Source of the DNA: Nitrospirota bacterium | Lineage (GTDB): Bacteria > Nitrospirota > Leptospirillia > Leptospirillales > Leptospirillaceae | Assembly: GCA_021820445.1 (NCBI GenBank) | Contig: JAKADN010000014.1 | Location: 1 to 35,658, forward strand | Direction of reading: 5' to 3' | DNA: 35,658 nucleotides | Part shown: positions 22,980 through 32,434 of the stretch, in pieces | Layout: each line of letters starts with the position of its first letter | Position numbering within the stretch: position 1 is the first letter of the stretch | Made by a program: the position numbers and the translations under genes | The notes under the pieces: model-generated | What the model was told of the DNA's origin: nothing | What the model saw: only the letters and a program-made list of their open reading frames with translations | Databases searched by the model: none

Positions 22980-25835
22980 TCATCGGATCCCCTGAAGAAC
23001 CCTATGGCATCGGGAGCAAACAGGAAGTTTTTCCGGATTGTCTCCGGTGGTCGTTTTTCTGAGCCAGCATCGCTCGCATTTTTCTCCGGGGGCCGGAAGG
23101 AGGGCGATGGTGGTTCCGGGTTCCGAGCCCTCTGCCTGGGCGAGGGTCTGGTCGGGAGCCAGGATTTCATCAGGGCTTGCCCAGGAGAATTGGGAGACGA
23201 TAAAAAATGTTTCAAAAAATTCCTGGCTCCAATTCCCCGGGTTGTATCGATCGGGTTTGCCGGAGATTTTCAAATGGAGTTCGAGGGTGCTTCCGACGCG
23301 CTTTTCCTTTTTGAGGTCGTCGGCGAGCTTTCCCAGAATGGTGCGCAGGCCGAGGAGGACGTCAATCTGTTCTTCGAGAACGCTGTCGATCCTCTTTGGG
23401 TTCAGTTTCGGGAAGGATTTCACCGCGATGGTCCTTGATGTCTCGAGGAGGGAGCCTGTCGTGTTCCTGTTCGCGTGATGAAGGATCTCGGTTGTCGTAA
23501 AGGGGAGGAGGGGGTGAATGATGGCTGAAAGTTCCTCCAGAATCCGGACGATTGTGCCCTGGGTGTTTCGCCGGAGGGCTCCACCGGCCTCTTCCGCATA
23601 CAATCGGTCCTTGATCATGTCGAAGTACTGGGCTGAAAGCGAAATCGAACAGAAATGGTTCAACGTTTGGATGATCTGGGCAAATCGGTGATGATCGTAG
23701 GCCTCCAGGATCGTGGCCTTGGTCCGTTCCCAGACCGAAAGGATCCATCGGTCAAGAATATCCGGTGACTCCGTCTCGGGCCGGTCTCCGGGATAATCGA
23801 AGAGGTTGCTCAGCATATATCGGAAGGTGTTTCGGATTTTTCGGTATCCGTCGACCAGGTTGTTCATGATTTCAAGGGAGAGCCGCGTGTCCTCCTGATA
23901 GTCCGATGCGGCCACCCAGAGTCTCAAAACATCGGCCCCGTATTTGTCGATGATTTCTGACGGCGCGATGACATTTCCCAGGGTTTTGGCCATTTTCTTG
24001 CCTTGGCCGTCGACAACGAATCCGTGGGTCAAGACCGAACGGTACGGAGGGGATCCTTCGAGAGCCATGGACGTCAGCAGAGAGGAATGAAACCAGCCGC
24101 GGTGCTGGTCCGAACCTTCCAGATAGAGGTCTGCCGGCCACGTCAGATCCGATCTTTTTTTGAGAACCGCCTCATGGCTGATCCCTGAATCGAACCAGAC
24201 ATCAAGGATGTCCTCCTCGAGAGTGAGGTCCGATCCCCCGCACGCCGGACATCGGATCCCATCCAGCAGTGATTTTTTGTTTTCAGGATCGAACCAAAAG
24301 TCGACCCCATCTTGTTCGGTCCTGTCAGCGATTTTCCGAATGAAGGTGCTTTCAAGGGTACTTTTCCCGCATTGGTTGCAGGAGAAGGCGGGAATTGGGA
24401 CTCCCCATGCGCGTTGTCTGGAAAGGCACCAGTCGGGCCGGGTTTCGATCATCCCCCGTATCCTGTTTTCCCCTTTTTCAGGGATCCAGGAGACGTCTCC
24501 GATCGCCTGGAGGGTTTTTTCCCGCAGATCCCCCGTCTCTAGTGAAAGAAACCATTGGGATGTTGCGCGGTAAAAAACCGGATTCTTGCACCTCCAGCAA
24601 TGAGGGTAGGAATGTTCGAGGATGGCCTGGTGGAGGAGAGTCCGGGTTTTTTCAAGAAGAGCGATGACCTGGGGGGCAGACTCGAGGATTCGAAGCCCCA
24701 CCCAGTCTGCGTCGATGAAGGCGATGGCATTTCCGAAGCGGCCCTTTTCGGTGACCGGGCTCTGACTGGACAGATTGTTCGCGCGGCCCACTTCGAAATC
24801 TTCCTCTCCATGGCCGGGAGCGATATGGACCAGACCGGTTCCCTGGTCGGTCTGGACAAAATTTCCAGCGACCAGAGGGACCGTTTTTCCCGGGATGAAG
24901 GGATGAATCAGTCGCGGATATTCGGCCAGGAGATCGGATCCGGTCTTCGTGGCGCCTATTTTCGACGCCCCCAGAATTTCCCGCCAGGGAGATTCGTTCT
25001 GCATTTTCAGGCGACCTAGGATGTCCTCTGCGATGACGAGGCGGGATCCTTTTTCAAGGTTCAGCGTGTCGTGGGTCAGAATAAGGATTGCGTAGCGGAT
25101 CTCTGGATTGACGGCAACGGCCTGGTTTGCGGGAAGGGTCCAGGGGGTTGTCGTCCAAATGGGGTAATATGTCTTCTCTAATCCATCTTCCCTTGCGAAG
25201 AGGACGGTCACCGAAGGGGATTTGTGCGGGGCGTATTCCACTTCGGCGTCGGCCAGGGCTGTTTCACAGGTTCCACACCAAAGGACCGGTTTTTCTCCCT
25301 TGTAAATCCGACCCTGGCTGTTCATGCGCTCCAGAGAGCGGAGAATTTCCGCTTCATACGCGTAGTCCATCGTCAGATAGGGGTGATCAAAGTCGGCGAG
25401 AACCCCCATCCGGACAAATTCTTTTTTTTGGATATCCGCATAAAGGGTGGCCGATTCCCGGCATTTTTTCCGGATTTCCAGGGCGGACAGGTCGCTTCTT
25501 TTTTTCCCCATGTCCTTGAGAACCTTGTGCTCGATCGGCAATCCGTGGCAATCCCATCCCGGGACATAGGAAATCCTGAACCCTTTTTTGAGGGCGACCC
25601 TGTTGATGATGTCTTTGAGAATCTTGTTCATGGCATGGCCCATGTGGAGGTGGCCATTCGCATAGGGAGGGCCGTCGTGCAGGACAAAGAGGGGGCGGGA
25701 TTCTGTCTCTTGTTTCACCTTTTCATAGAGATCCTCCCCTGCCCATAGGGAGAGGTATTCAGGTTCCCTTTTCGGAAGGTCGGCCTTCATGGGAAAATCG
25801 GTTTTGGGCAGGTTCAGCGTATTCTTGAATTCCAC
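22980..25835 (-). CDS. ileS: Isoleucyl-tRNA synthetase
   Basis: Class I enzyme that charges tRNA-Ile and edits valine. The 951 residues include GWDCHGLPIE, the HIGH-type motif HMGH at 64-67 and a CP1 editing insertion. The second signature reads KMAKT at 614-618 instead of the usual KMSKS. A C-terminal zinc site is formed by Cys920, Cys923, Cys940 and Cys943. This layout is the bacterial type with the C-terminal zinc domain. The start is GTG at 25835 with AAGGAG 5 bases upstream. No T-box fits in the 79 bases between it and the tRNA-Val gene. Confidence 0.97.
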   Translation of the reverse strand: MEFKNTLNLPKTDFPMKADLPKREPEYLSLWAGEDLYEKVKQETESRPLFVLHDGPPYANGHLHMGHAMNKILKDIINRVALKKGFRISYVPGWDCHGLPIEHKVLKDMGKKRSDLSALEIRKKCRESATLYADIQKKEFVRMGVLADFDHPYLTMDYAYEAEILRSLERMNSQGRIYKGEKPVLWCGTCETALADAEVEYAPHKSPSVTVLFAREDGLEKTYYPIWTTTPWTLPANQAVAVNPEIRYAILILTHDTLNLEKGSRLVIAEDILGRLKMQNESPWREILGASKIGATKTGSDLLAEYPRLIHPFIPGKTVPLVAGNFVQTDQGTGLVHIAPGHGEEDFEVGRANNLSSQSPVTEKGRFGNAIAFIDADWVGLRILESAPQVIALLEKTRTLLHQAILEHSYPHCWRCKNPVFYRATSQWFLSLETGDLREKTLQAIGDVSWIPEKGENRIRGMIETRPDWCLSRQRAWGVPIPAFSCNQCGKSTLESTFIRKIADRTEQDGVDFWFDPENKKSLLDGIRCPACGGSDLTLEEDILDVWFDSGISHEAVLKKRSDLTWPADLYLEGSDQHRGWFHSSLLTSMALEGSPPYRSVLTHGFVVDGQGKKMAKTLGNVIAPSEIIDKYGADVLRLWVAASDYQEDTRLSLEIMNNLVDGYRKIRNTFRYMLSNLFDYPGDRPETESPDILDRWILSVWERTKATILEAYDHHRFAQIIQTLNHFCSISLSAQYFDMIKDRLYAEEAGGALRRNTQGTIVRILEELSAIIHPLLPFTTTEILHHANRNTTGSLLETSRTIAVKSFPKLNPKRIDSVLEEQIDVLLGLRTILGKLADDLKKEKRVGSTLELHLKISGKPDRYNPGNWSQEFFETFFIVSQFSWASPDEILAPDQTLAQAEGSEPGTTIALLPAPGEKCERCWLRKTTTGDNPEKLPVCSRCHRVLQGIR

Positions 25836-25870
25836 AAAGGCTCCTTGTCTGGGAGGGAGATACGAATCTC

Positions 25871-25899
25871 TTGATAATCAGTCAGGTTTACTCTAGAAT
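25871..25899 (+). promoter_or_regulatory. Promoter of the tRNA-Val gene
   Basis: Plus strand TTGATA (25871-25876), 17-base spacer, TAGAAT (25894-25899); each box matches five of six. The tRNA begins 16 bases after the -10 box, leaving a short 5' leader for RNase P. Confidence 0.8.
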
Positions 25900-25914
25900 C
25901 AGGTCTTCCCGATC

Positions 25915-25989
25915 GGGCGATTAGCTCAGCGGTAGAGCACTGCCTTCACACGGCAGGGGTCACAGGTTCGAAACCTGTATCGCCCACCA
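25915..25989 (+). tRNA. tRNA-Val, anticodon CAC, with encoded CCA
   Basis: A complete cloverleaf. The acceptor stem is GGGCGAT/ATCGCCC (7 bp) and the D arm has GCTC/GAGC. The anticodon stem CTGCC/GGCAG encloses the loop TTCACAC with anticodon CAC, reading GUG. The T arm is ACAGG/CCTGT with loop TTCGAAA, followed by discriminator A. CCA is encoded at 25987-25989. Total length is 75 including CCA. It is a lone tRNA gene, divergent from ileS, with its own promoter and no clear terminator in the following 58 bases. Confidence 0.97.
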
Positions 25990-26047
25990 CTCCCTTCTGC
26001 GCTCATTCTGGTATCTTAGCACAAATCGCTCTCTCCTACTCGCATTG

Positions 26048-26839
26048 TCATGGGATAATACGGTAGACCTCAGCCCAGGAGAGAGGATATCTTCCCTTTT
26101 CCCTGTATTCGCCCAACCTTTTTGCGGTGAATCCCGGATTGTCGAGCCGGATTTCTTCCAGGCGCAATTCTGTTGCCGCTTCTCTGGTCGATCGTGCGAC
26201 GATCAGCGAGATCCCTGATCCCATTTGCTGAGCCCACCAGAGACTATCCCTGAAATATCGGTGGGAGGCGAGCCCTCCCCAAAGAGCGAGATCAACCCCT
26301 ATCTCTCCTGTGAGGAATTCGACCGGCTTTTTCATGGCGATCGCCAGAACCTCCTCGAGGGCCATGACATCATCCTCCGCCCGGTGGATATTGTGATGTT
26401 GCACTCCCAAAGCCGATGCGAGGTTTCGGAGTTTGTGATTTTTTTGTTCCGGCAGCAGCTTTTTCAAGACCGGGACAGTATCGATTCCGGGATTGCCAAG
26501 AGGGGTCTGGTCGAGTCTCATGATTTCCCTGTTCATCATTCCCATGTCGAAAGACAGGTTATGCGCGATCACCGTTTTCTCCCCGAAAAAATCCCTCATT
26601 TCCCGCCAATATTCGGAGAATGTCGGGGCATCGCGAACCATGGCGTCATCGATCCCGTGAATGGCCGTGTAGAGGGGGGGGATCGGGTCCTGGGGATTGA
26701 TCAGGGAGGTATGTCGCCGCACATGGCCTTCTTCCGACCACACCGAAATGCTGATTTCGACAATTCGCGCGGAAGGATGCATGAGAAGTCCCGTTGTTTC
26801 CACATCGAGAAAGAGGAGTTCCTTGAATCTTTCGGTCAT
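26048..26839 (-). CDS. DnaQ-like DEDDh 3'-5' exonuclease
   Basis: A 263-residue exonuclease of the DNA polymerase III epsilon superfamily. Exo I is LDVETTG at 11-17 (Asp12, Glu14), Exo II is HNLSFDMG with Asp98, and Exo III is HRAEDD with His152 and Asp157, making the full DEDDh set. A C-terminal extension of about 85 residues after the exonuclease fold is not recognised. It could be a proofreading subunit, an RNase T-like enzyme or a stand-alone nuclease. No Shine-Dalgarno is visible before the ATG. mnmA ends 33 bases upstream, so translation may depend on coupling. Confidence 0.85.
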   Translation of the reverse strand: MTERFKELLFLDVETTGLLMHPSARIVEISISVWSEEGHVRRHTSLINPQDPIPPLYTAIHGIDDAMVRDAPTFSEYWREMRDFFGEKTVIAHNLSFDMGMMNREIMRLDQTPLGNPGIDTVPVLKKLLPEQKNHKLRNLASALGVQHHNIHRAEDDVMALEEVLAIAMKKPVEFLTGEIGVDLALWGGLASHRYFRDSLWWAQQMGSGISLIVARSTREAATELRLEEIRLDNPGFTAKRLGEYREKGRYPLSWAEVYRIIP

Positions 26840-26872
26840 GGGGGGCTCGGGGGGGATGGTGTTTTGAATTTT

Positions 26873-27955
26873 TTAGACAAGCCGACCTGAACCGATCAGG
26901 ATGCCGACCTTGTCATAAAATGCGGCGATCTGTCCTGAGACGATCCCGTCGTGGGGGTCATCGAGGACGAACGTTTGTGAGTCGGACGGGTGGGGCTGAC
27001 AGGGAACCAGCCCCATGGTCGAGCGGAAACGGACATAAAGCGGGGGGAGGGGCTTTGGAAAACCTGTGGCCATGATCCCCTGGGGTTCATCTATTTCGAA
27101 TGTCCGTCCCAGGAGTTCGTTTCTCGACCCCATCAGGACTTCTTTTTTCACGGGGTTTACGGACAGGATATACAGGCGGTCCCCGCCGGCGATCCCGTGT
27201 CCCCTTCTCTGGCCCCGTGTCAGACCGATTCCTGTCCTCAGGGATCCCAGGAATTTGCCGGCTGTTGTCACGGCCGTCCAGGAGTCCTGATCAGGGTCGT
27301 TCGACTTTCTAGGATCGAGGTATTCTGTCACTCTTTTTTTGGATACAAAGCATGCCTCCTGGTTTTCCAGCATTCCGGAAACAGGGAAACCGGCCTTCAA
27401 TGCGAGGTCCCTGACCTCATTCTTTGTTTTTTCTCCCAAGGGGAGCAGAAAATTATCCGGGGTGATCCCTTCCGTTCTAGAAAGAAAATAGGATTGGTCT
27501 TTCTGTTTGTCGGGACTTATTTTTAGCCCCGTCCGATCGTAGTCTTGCGAATGACTCCATGCGGCATAGTGGCCTGTGGCGATGGACGGAATGTCATGAT
27601 CCCGGGCGATATCGAGGAGCGTCCTGATTTTGATGTCGGCGTTGCAGGATGTGCAGGGGTTTGGAGTGGTTCCGGAGGCGTAACCCTCTTTAAAACGGTT
27701 CACGACCCTTTCCTGAAAATCCTTTGCCGAATCATGGATTATCAGAGGGATGTCCAGAATGCGATCGCACAAATAGGAGACCATGGGAACATGACAGCAG
27801 GTCCTTTCAGTCCAGGGCCGATCGTTGTCTGTTTCGTTTTCCCAAAGCCTCAGGACCACGCCAAGGACTTCATAGCCCTTACGTTTGAGAAGCCATGCCG
27901 AGACCGCGGAATCGATCCCGCCGCTAAGGCCCACCAGAACCTTTTTGTTATTCAC
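26873..27955 (-). CDS. mnmA: tRNA-specific 2-thiouridylase MnmA
   Basis: Adds sulphur to C2 of wobble U34 in tRNAs for Lys, Glu and Gln. The 360-residue protein has the PP-loop SGGIDSA at 11-17, catalytic Cys101 in NPCTSCN and the persulphide cysteine Cys202 in EACFV. GLTRGQRRG in the C-terminal half is typical. The start is GTG at 27955, overlapping the bactofilin stop by 8 bases, with GGAGG about 12 bases upstream. mnmE and mnmG, which modify C5 of the same base, are also in this window. Confidence 0.95.
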   Translation of the reverse strand: MNNKKVLVGLSGGIDSAVSAWLLKRKGYEVLGVVLRLWENETDNDRPWTERTCCHVPMVSYLCDRILDIPLIIHDSAKDFQERVVNRFKEGYASGTTPNPCTSCNADIKIRTLLDIARDHDIPSIATGHYAAWSHSQDYDRTGLKISPDKQKDQSYFLSRTEGITPDNFLLPLGEKTKNEVRDLALKAGFPVSGMLENQEACFVSKKRVTEYLDPRKSNDPDQDSWTAVTTAGKFLGSLRTGIGLTRGQRRGHGIAGGDRLYILSVNPVKKEVLMGSRNELLGRTFEIDEPQGIMATGFPKPLPPLYVRFRSTMGLVPCQPHPSDSQTFVLDDPHDGIVSGQIAAFYDKVGILIGSGRLV

Positions 27956-28334
27956 CGGTTCCAGCGCCCTCCGGTCCTTTTCGGACTCCGGTGTCCATTT
28001 CGCACTGTCCGTTGAAAATGACTCCCTCCTCGATGACCAGGGCAGGCGTTTTTATTTCTCCCCGGATATTCGATGGCTTCACAAACTGGATCGAATCGGT
28101 CGCCTGGATCTTTCCCGAGACCGTTCCGCCGCAAACCACCTTTCCGACATTGATCGTTCCGGTGATTGTGGCGCCATCTCCAATGATCAGAGTGTTTTTC
28201 GAATGAATTTCTCCCTCGAGAACTCCATCGATCCGGACGGTTCCTTCGAACTGAAGGTAGCCCCGGAAGAGTGTTTCCTTCCCGAGGAAGGCGATAATGT
28301 TCCCTTTTGAACCGTCCTGTCCGCTATTTCTCAT
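27948..28334 (-). CDS. Bactofilin
   Basis: A 128-residue polymer-forming cytoskeletal protein. The central beta-helix domain (about 15-112) shows regular hydrophobic-glycine repeats, for example FEGTVRIDGVLEGEI and LIIGDGATITGTINVG. The ends are short, polar and rich in Gly, Lys or Glu. An in-frame ATG at 28364 is possible, but the ATG at 28334 has AAGGA 7 bases upstream and is chosen. It overlaps the parB stop by 11 bases. The parA-parB-bactofilin order suggests a link between chromosome segregation and cell-pole or shape scaffolding, as known for Myxococcus bactofilins; that role here is inference. Confidence 0.9.
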   Translation of the reverse strand: MRNSGQDGSKGNIIAFLGKETLFRGYLQFEGTVRIDGVLEGEIHSKNTLIIGDGATITGTINVGKVVCGGTVSGKIQATDSIQFVKPSNIRGEIKTPALVIEEGVIFNGQCEMDTGVRKGPEGAGTGE

Positions 28335-29190
28335 CCAGAAATCCTTTCTGTTTTTCTTCCGCATTGTCCGCGAGGCGGGTGACCATGGCTTCGAGTCCTT
28401 CCATCTTATTAAAACTGAGCTCGACCTTCCACCCTTTTTTTTGTTTTGTGATCCGGGCCTTGCAAGGGATGGAGCGCTCGAGGGACTGATTGTTCTCCCG
28501 AATCCAGTCGATCATCGATTCGTCTTTCGGCTCATTTCGTTTCTTCAGTCTTTTTGCGAGGCGTTCCTCCAGCCCCCTTATCGAGAGATCTTTCGCGATG
28601 ATCTCCTTCATCCATCGAACCTGTTCTTCTGGGGGGAGAGGGGAGAGAACCTTGGCATGGCCAAATGTGACCTGTCCCAATGTCACTGCCGTAATGACAT
28701 CCGGCTGGAGGTCAAGGATCCGAAGATAGTTCGCGACGGTTGATCTCTTGAAGCCGATATATTCCGAGAGGTTTTCCTGGGTCCAATGAAACTCCTCGGA
28801 GAGCCGCTTCAATCCTGTTGCGATTTCAATCGGGTTGAGATCGCTCCTTTTGAGGTTCTCGACCAAGGCGATTTCAAGGAGATCCTGGTCCGTGAAGTTT
28901 TTGATGATGGCGGGGATATCGGTCCATCCGAGTGATTCAGCCGCCCTGAGTCGTCTTTCTCCTGAAACGAGAGTATAGCCGGCCCCTTTTTTCATCACCA
29001 TGACAGGGTGCAGTAGGCCGTGTCGCTTCATTGATGTGGCCAGTTCTTCCAATGCTTCCGGGGAAAAGGATTTTCTCGGCTGGTAGGGGTTGGGGTGAAT
29101 TGAGGCCACCGGAATTGAGGAAGACGGTTCTTCGCGGGGTTCTTCTCCGTAAAGGGAATCGATTCCGCGTCCCAGACTGATCTTAGCCAT
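28324..29190 (-). CDS. parB: Chromosome-partitioning protein ParB
   Basis: CTP-dependent DNA clamp that loads at parS and spreads. The 288-residue protein has an N-terminal MAKISLGRGIDSL, the CTP-binding domain with NPYQPRK and GERRLRAA at 77-84, a central helix-turn-helix region (about 125-165, WTQENLSEYIGFKRSTVANY) and a C-terminal dimerisation part. The start at 29190 has AAGGAGAT about 8 bases upstream and overlaps the parA stop by 8 bases. An upstream in-frame alternative at 29211 adds a poorly conserved start. Confidence 0.95.
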   Translation of the reverse strand: MAKISLGRGIDSLYGEEPREEPSSSIPVASIHPNPYQPRKSFSPEALEELATSMKRHGLLHPVMVMKKGAGYTLVSGERRLRAAESLGWTDIPAIIKNFTDQDLLEIALVENLKRSDLNPIEIATGLKRLSEEFHWTQENLSEYIGFKRSTVANYLRILDLQPDVITAVTLGQVTFGHAKVLSPLPPEEQVRWMKEIIAKDLSIRGLEERLAKRLKKRNEPKDESMIDWIRENNQSLERSIPCKARITKQKKGWKVELSFNKMEGLEAMVTRLADNAEEKQKGFLDEK

Positions 29191-29953
29191 AGGCCAGTAT
29201 CTCCTTCGCAAGGCTCATGTAGGATTGGGCGCCCTTCGACATCACATCATAGAGGATGGCCGGCTTTCCGTGGCTGGGAGCTTCCCCTAGAGTCACGTTT
29301 CGAGGGATGGTGCTTGAAAAGACATCCTTGGGGAAATGTTTACGGAGTTCGTCCAAAACCGATGCGCTCAGTCTGTTCCTCTTGTCGAACATCGTCGGCA
29401 GAATTCCCTCGATCGATAGGGTTTCGTTCCAGCGGTGCTTGACCCTTTCCATCGTTTTCATCAACTGACCCAGACCTTCAAGAGCAAAATACTCGCATTG
29501 AACCGGAATGAGAACGGAATGGGCTGCCACCAGTGCATTCAGGGTAATAAATCCGAGCGAGGGAGGGCAGTCGAGAAGGATGTATTCGTATGCAGAGATC
29601 TCTGAATTCGGGAGGGAATCTTTCAGGATGCGGTGGCGGATCCCCGCATCGATGGTGGCCGCCTCCGGTTCGAATCCGGCCATGGCGACCGAGCATGGGA
29701 TTGCGCTGAGGAAGGGAAGGTCAGTCGATTGGACCAATTCCTGGAATGTGTACTTTCCTGACATGAGCTCGTAAGAAGATCTGGGAGGGGCTCCCGCCTG
29801 TATCCCCATGCCGCTCGAGGTGTTTGACTGGGGGTCCAGATCGATGACAAGAATCTTTTTCTCCTCGACTGCCAAAGAGGCGGCGAGATTGATTGTTGTC
29901 GTCGTTTTGCCTACCCCTCCTTTTTGATTCGCGATCGCTACGATGCGTGTCAT
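29183..29953 (-). CDS. parA: Chromosome-partitioning ATPase ParA
   Basis: Walker-type ATPase that moves ParB-parS complexes over the nucleoid; also called Soj. The 256-residue protein begins MTRIVAIANQKGGVGKTTT, with the deviant Walker A lysine at position 11 and the P-loop lysine at 16. VIDLDPQSN and LLDCPPSLG complete the site. GGAGAA precedes the ATG. It is downstream of rsmG with parS in between, and overlaps parB. Confidence 0.96.
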   Translation of the reverse strand: MTRIVAIANQKGGVGKTTTTINLAASLAVEEKKILVIDLDPQSNTSSGMGIQAGAPPRSSYELMSGKYTFQELVQSTDLPFLSAIPCSVAMAGFEPEAATIDAGIRHRILKDSLPNSEISAYEYILLDCPPSLGFITLNALVAAHSVLIPVQCEYFALEGLGQLMKTMERVKHRWNETLSIEGILPTMFDKRNRLSASVLDELRKHFPKDVFSSTIPRNVTLGEAPSHGKPAILYDVMSKGAQSYMSLAKEILAYG

Positions 29954-29971
29954 TTGGGTTCTCCATGAAAA

Positions 29972-29987
29972 TGTTCCACGTGGAACA
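29972..29987. promoter_or_regulatory. parS centromere site
   Basis: TGTTCCACGTGGAACA is a perfect 16-bp palindrome matching the bacterial parS consensus TGTTNCACGTGNAACA. It lies between parA and rsmG, 19 bases before the parA ATG, so ParB binding could also repress parAB transcription. Sites of this kind cluster near the replication origin. Confidence 0.92.
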
Positions 29988-29995
29988 TTTGGAAA

Positions 29996-30592
29996 TTAGC
30001 CTTGGAAAATGGACTCCGAGAGGGAAATCGTCTTCGTTTCTCCCCATGAATCGATGCCCCCTGTTATGGCATAGGAGGAAATGGGAATGCAAGCAGGATG
30101 AGAATCATGTCCGAATCGAAAGAGTGTGTAAGGGGGTGAGGCGTGTTTTTGGATGAGCCGGTCGGAGAAGAGATCGCCGAGGGTGATGGCCTTCATGAGA
30201 ATAAAGGGAGATTCGATGGAATGTGTTAGAGAAGGAAAGGTCCGAATGTTAGCAATCTGGAGCCGGGAGGCGGCGTATTCGATGAAAATTCTTTTTTTTG
30301 TGACCCGTTCAAGGAGGGTGAATTGGCAGGAGGGGGCAAGGAGTGCAAAGAGCAGTCCGGGAGATCCGTTCCCGGAGCCGAAGTCGATGATTTCGGGCGG
30401 GAGGCGCTCCCGTAAAAGTTCGAAAGCGAGTAGGGCATCCAGAATGAGATGGTTTCGGACCTCCTTCAGGGTGCTGTACCCCGTCAGGCGGATTTTCTTG
30501 TTCCACTCCAGAAGGAGTGCGGCATAAAGATCAAATTTTTCAAGAACAGAGGCAGAAAGCGGAATTTTTCCATAATCGAATTCAACATTCAT
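29996..30592 (-). CDS. rsmG: 16S rRNA (guanine-527-N7)-methyltransferase RsmG
   Basis: Methylates G527 in the 530 loop of 16S rRNA; loss can give low-level streptomycin resistance in other bacteria. The 198-residue protein has the SAM-binding [10 protein letters not shown] at 70-79 (usually DVGSGAGFPG), then the conserved [11 protein letters not shown]. The C-terminal third is divergent. The ATG overlaps the mnmG stop as ATGA. The mnmG-rsmG-parA order is a hallmark of the oriC region. Confidence 0.93.
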   Translation of the reverse strand: MNVEFDYGKIPLSASVLEKFDLYAALLLEWNKKIRLTGYSTLKEVRNHLILDALLAFELLRERLPPEIIDFGSGNGSPGLLFALLAPSCQFTLLERVTKKRIFIEYAASRLQIANIRTFPSLTHSIESPFILMKAITLGDLFSDRLIQKHASPPYTLFRFGHDSHPACIPISSYAITGGIDSWGETKTISLSESIFQG

Positions 30593-32430
30593 GAACGGAT
30601 TTTTTGCTGAAATTTAAGGATGGAAATTCGAAGAAGGTCGATCGATCCCGGCGTAATGCCTCGGAGTGATTGGGCCTCCGAAAGTCGTGAGGGGCGTTCC
30701 TTCCTGAGACGGTGGTGGACTTCCCGCGAAATGCCGGGCAGCTCCTGTTCGAAAATCTCAGGGGGAATCGGAAGATCTTCCATCCTGTTCCAGCGGTCGT
30801 TGGAGATTCTGACATATCCCTCATATTTGACCTCCTGCTCAAGAGAAGAAAGCCAGGATGCGGGGACGTCAGACAAATGGTCCGGAAACTCTTCAGCGAT
30901 CAGCGAAGCCAGAGAACAGTCCGGAGACCGAAGGTGGTCGAGGAGTGATTTTCCCTCCTTCCGGGTCGATGAAAGGGTGGTCCTGAGAGTTCGGTGAAAA
31001 GATTCCCTGCGGGAATATTCCTCCTCTTTATGGGGAGGGAGGAGGCCTAGCAGAAGGGCCTGGGGGGAGAGGCGTTCAGCGGCGTTGTCGTTCCGGATGT
31101 AAAGCCTGTTTTCGGCCCGGCTTGTAAACATCCGGTAGGGTTCATCAACGCTGTGGGTGACGAGATCGTCGACCATAACCCCCAGATAGGAGCTCTGACG
31201 GTCTGGAGCCCAGGATGGGCGACCGGAGGCAGACAAGGCGGCATTGGTGCCGGCAACAAGACCCTGGGCTGCCGCTTCTTCATAACCGGTTGTGCCGTTG
31301 ATTTGCCCGGCAAGAAAAAGATTGGTTATATTTTTTGCACGAAGAGTGTGATCGAGTTGGTCCGGGAAGACGAAATCGTATTCGACGGCATATCCCGGTC
31401 GAAGGATGACAGCCTCCTCGAGGCCGGGAATGGATGAGACGATCTTTTCCTGGACATCGAGGGGCAAGCTCGTGGAGATTCCGTTGGGATAGTATTCGTC
31501 GACATCAATGCCTTCCGGTTCGACAAAGATGTGGTGCGATGCGCGATGGGGAAACTTGACGATCTTGTCTTCGATGGAAGGACAGTATCGGGGACCGATG
31601 CCGTGAATTTTTCCACTGTAGAGGGGAGAGCGGTCCAGATTCTTTTCGATGATCTCCCGGGTCCTGTCGGTCGTCGAGGTGAGAAAGCAGGGTCTTTGGG
31701 ACCCTCCGTAAAAAAGGGATTCCGGAGTCGAGTAGAGAGAAAAGAAAGGAATGGGTTCGTCGCCGGGTTGGGGAGTCATACGCTCAAAGGCGATGGACCG
31801 TCCAAGCAGCCGTGGAGGCGTCCCTGTCTTCATCCGCCCGAGCAAGAGACCGCATTTGTCGGGGAGAACGGTGGAGAGGCCGGTTGTCGCCCGTTCGCCC
31901 CCCCTGCCTCCGGAGGTCGCATCCAGACCTACATGAAGGCGCCCGTTCAGGAAGGTCCCAGTTGTCAGAACAATCGACCGACCCTGAATTCGTGAGCCGT
32001 CCTGAAGAACAATATGGTCGATCGTGTCGTTGACCAACCCGAGATCGACGATCTCCCCCTGCCTGAGAAAGAGGAAGGGCTGGCTGTCCAGAAGCTTTCG
32101 GGCTTCGGCCCGGTAACGGGACCTGTCACATTGGGCACGGATGGCCTGAACGGCGGCTCCCTTGCGGGTATTGAGCATCTTGAACTGAATCCCTGAGCGG
32201 TCCGCCAATTCACCCATGGCGCCCCCCATGGCATCGATCTCCCGAACAAGATGTCCCTTGCCGATCCCTCCGACTGAGGGATTGCAGGACATCTGTCCGA
32301 TGAGATCAAGATGCATCGTGACGAGAAGGGTGCGCTGCCCCATGCGTGCAGCGGCGTAGGCGGCTTCGATTCCGGCGTGACCGCCTCCGATGACAATCAC
32401 ATCAAACGTGGCTGGATTGAAGAGACCCAT
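30589..32430 (-). CDS. mnmG: tRNA uridine-5-carboxymethylaminomethyl modification enzyme MnmG
   Basis: FAD-binding partner of MnmE that builds the (carboxymethyl)aminomethyl group at C5 of wobble U34. The 613 residues start with the dinucleotide-binding [14 protein letters not shown] at 11-24, followed by [16 protein letters not shown] with conserved cysteine, TGTFLNG and [10 protein letters not shown]. Four bases separate it from mnmE. Its length and motifs match the long bacterial GidA form. Confidence 0.97.
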   Translation of the reverse strand: MGLFNPATFDVIVIGGGHAGIEAAYAAARMGQRTLLVTMHLDLIGQMSCNPSVGGIGKGHLVREIDAMGGAMGELADRSGIQFKMLNTRKGAAVQAIRAQCDRSRYRAEARKLLDSQPFLFLRQGEIVDLGLVNDTIDHIVLQDGSRIQGRSIVLTTGTFLNGRLHVGLDATSGGRGGERATTGLSTVLPDKCGLLLGRMKTGTPPRLLGRSIAFERMTPQPGDEPIPFFSLYSTPESLFYGGSQRPCFLTSTTDRTREIIEKNLDRSPLYSGKIHGIGPRYCPSIEDKIVKFPHRASHHIFVEPEGIDVDEYYPNGISTSLPLDVQEKIVSSIPGLEEAVILRPGYAVEYDFVFPDQLDHTLRAKNITNLFLAGQINGTTGYEEAAAQGLVAGTNAALSASGRPSWAPDRQSSYLGVMVDDLVTHSVDEPYRMFTSRAENRLYIRNDNAAERLSPQALLLGLLPPHKEEEYSRRESFHRTLRTTLSSTRKEGKSLLDHLRSPDCSLASLIAEEFPDHLSDVPASWLSSLEQEVKYEGYVRISNDRWNRMEDLPIPPEIFEQELPGISREVHHRLRKERPSRLSEAQSLRGITPGSIDLLRISILKFQQKIRS

Positions 32431-32434
32431 GAGG

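Noticed and set aside
25836-25914. T-box or other leader control of ileS
   Set aside because: Only 79 bases separate ileS from the tRNA gene and no T-box core sequence is present.
25990-26047. Terminator for the tRNA-Val gene
   Set aside because: No inverted repeat with a following T run was found in this stretch.
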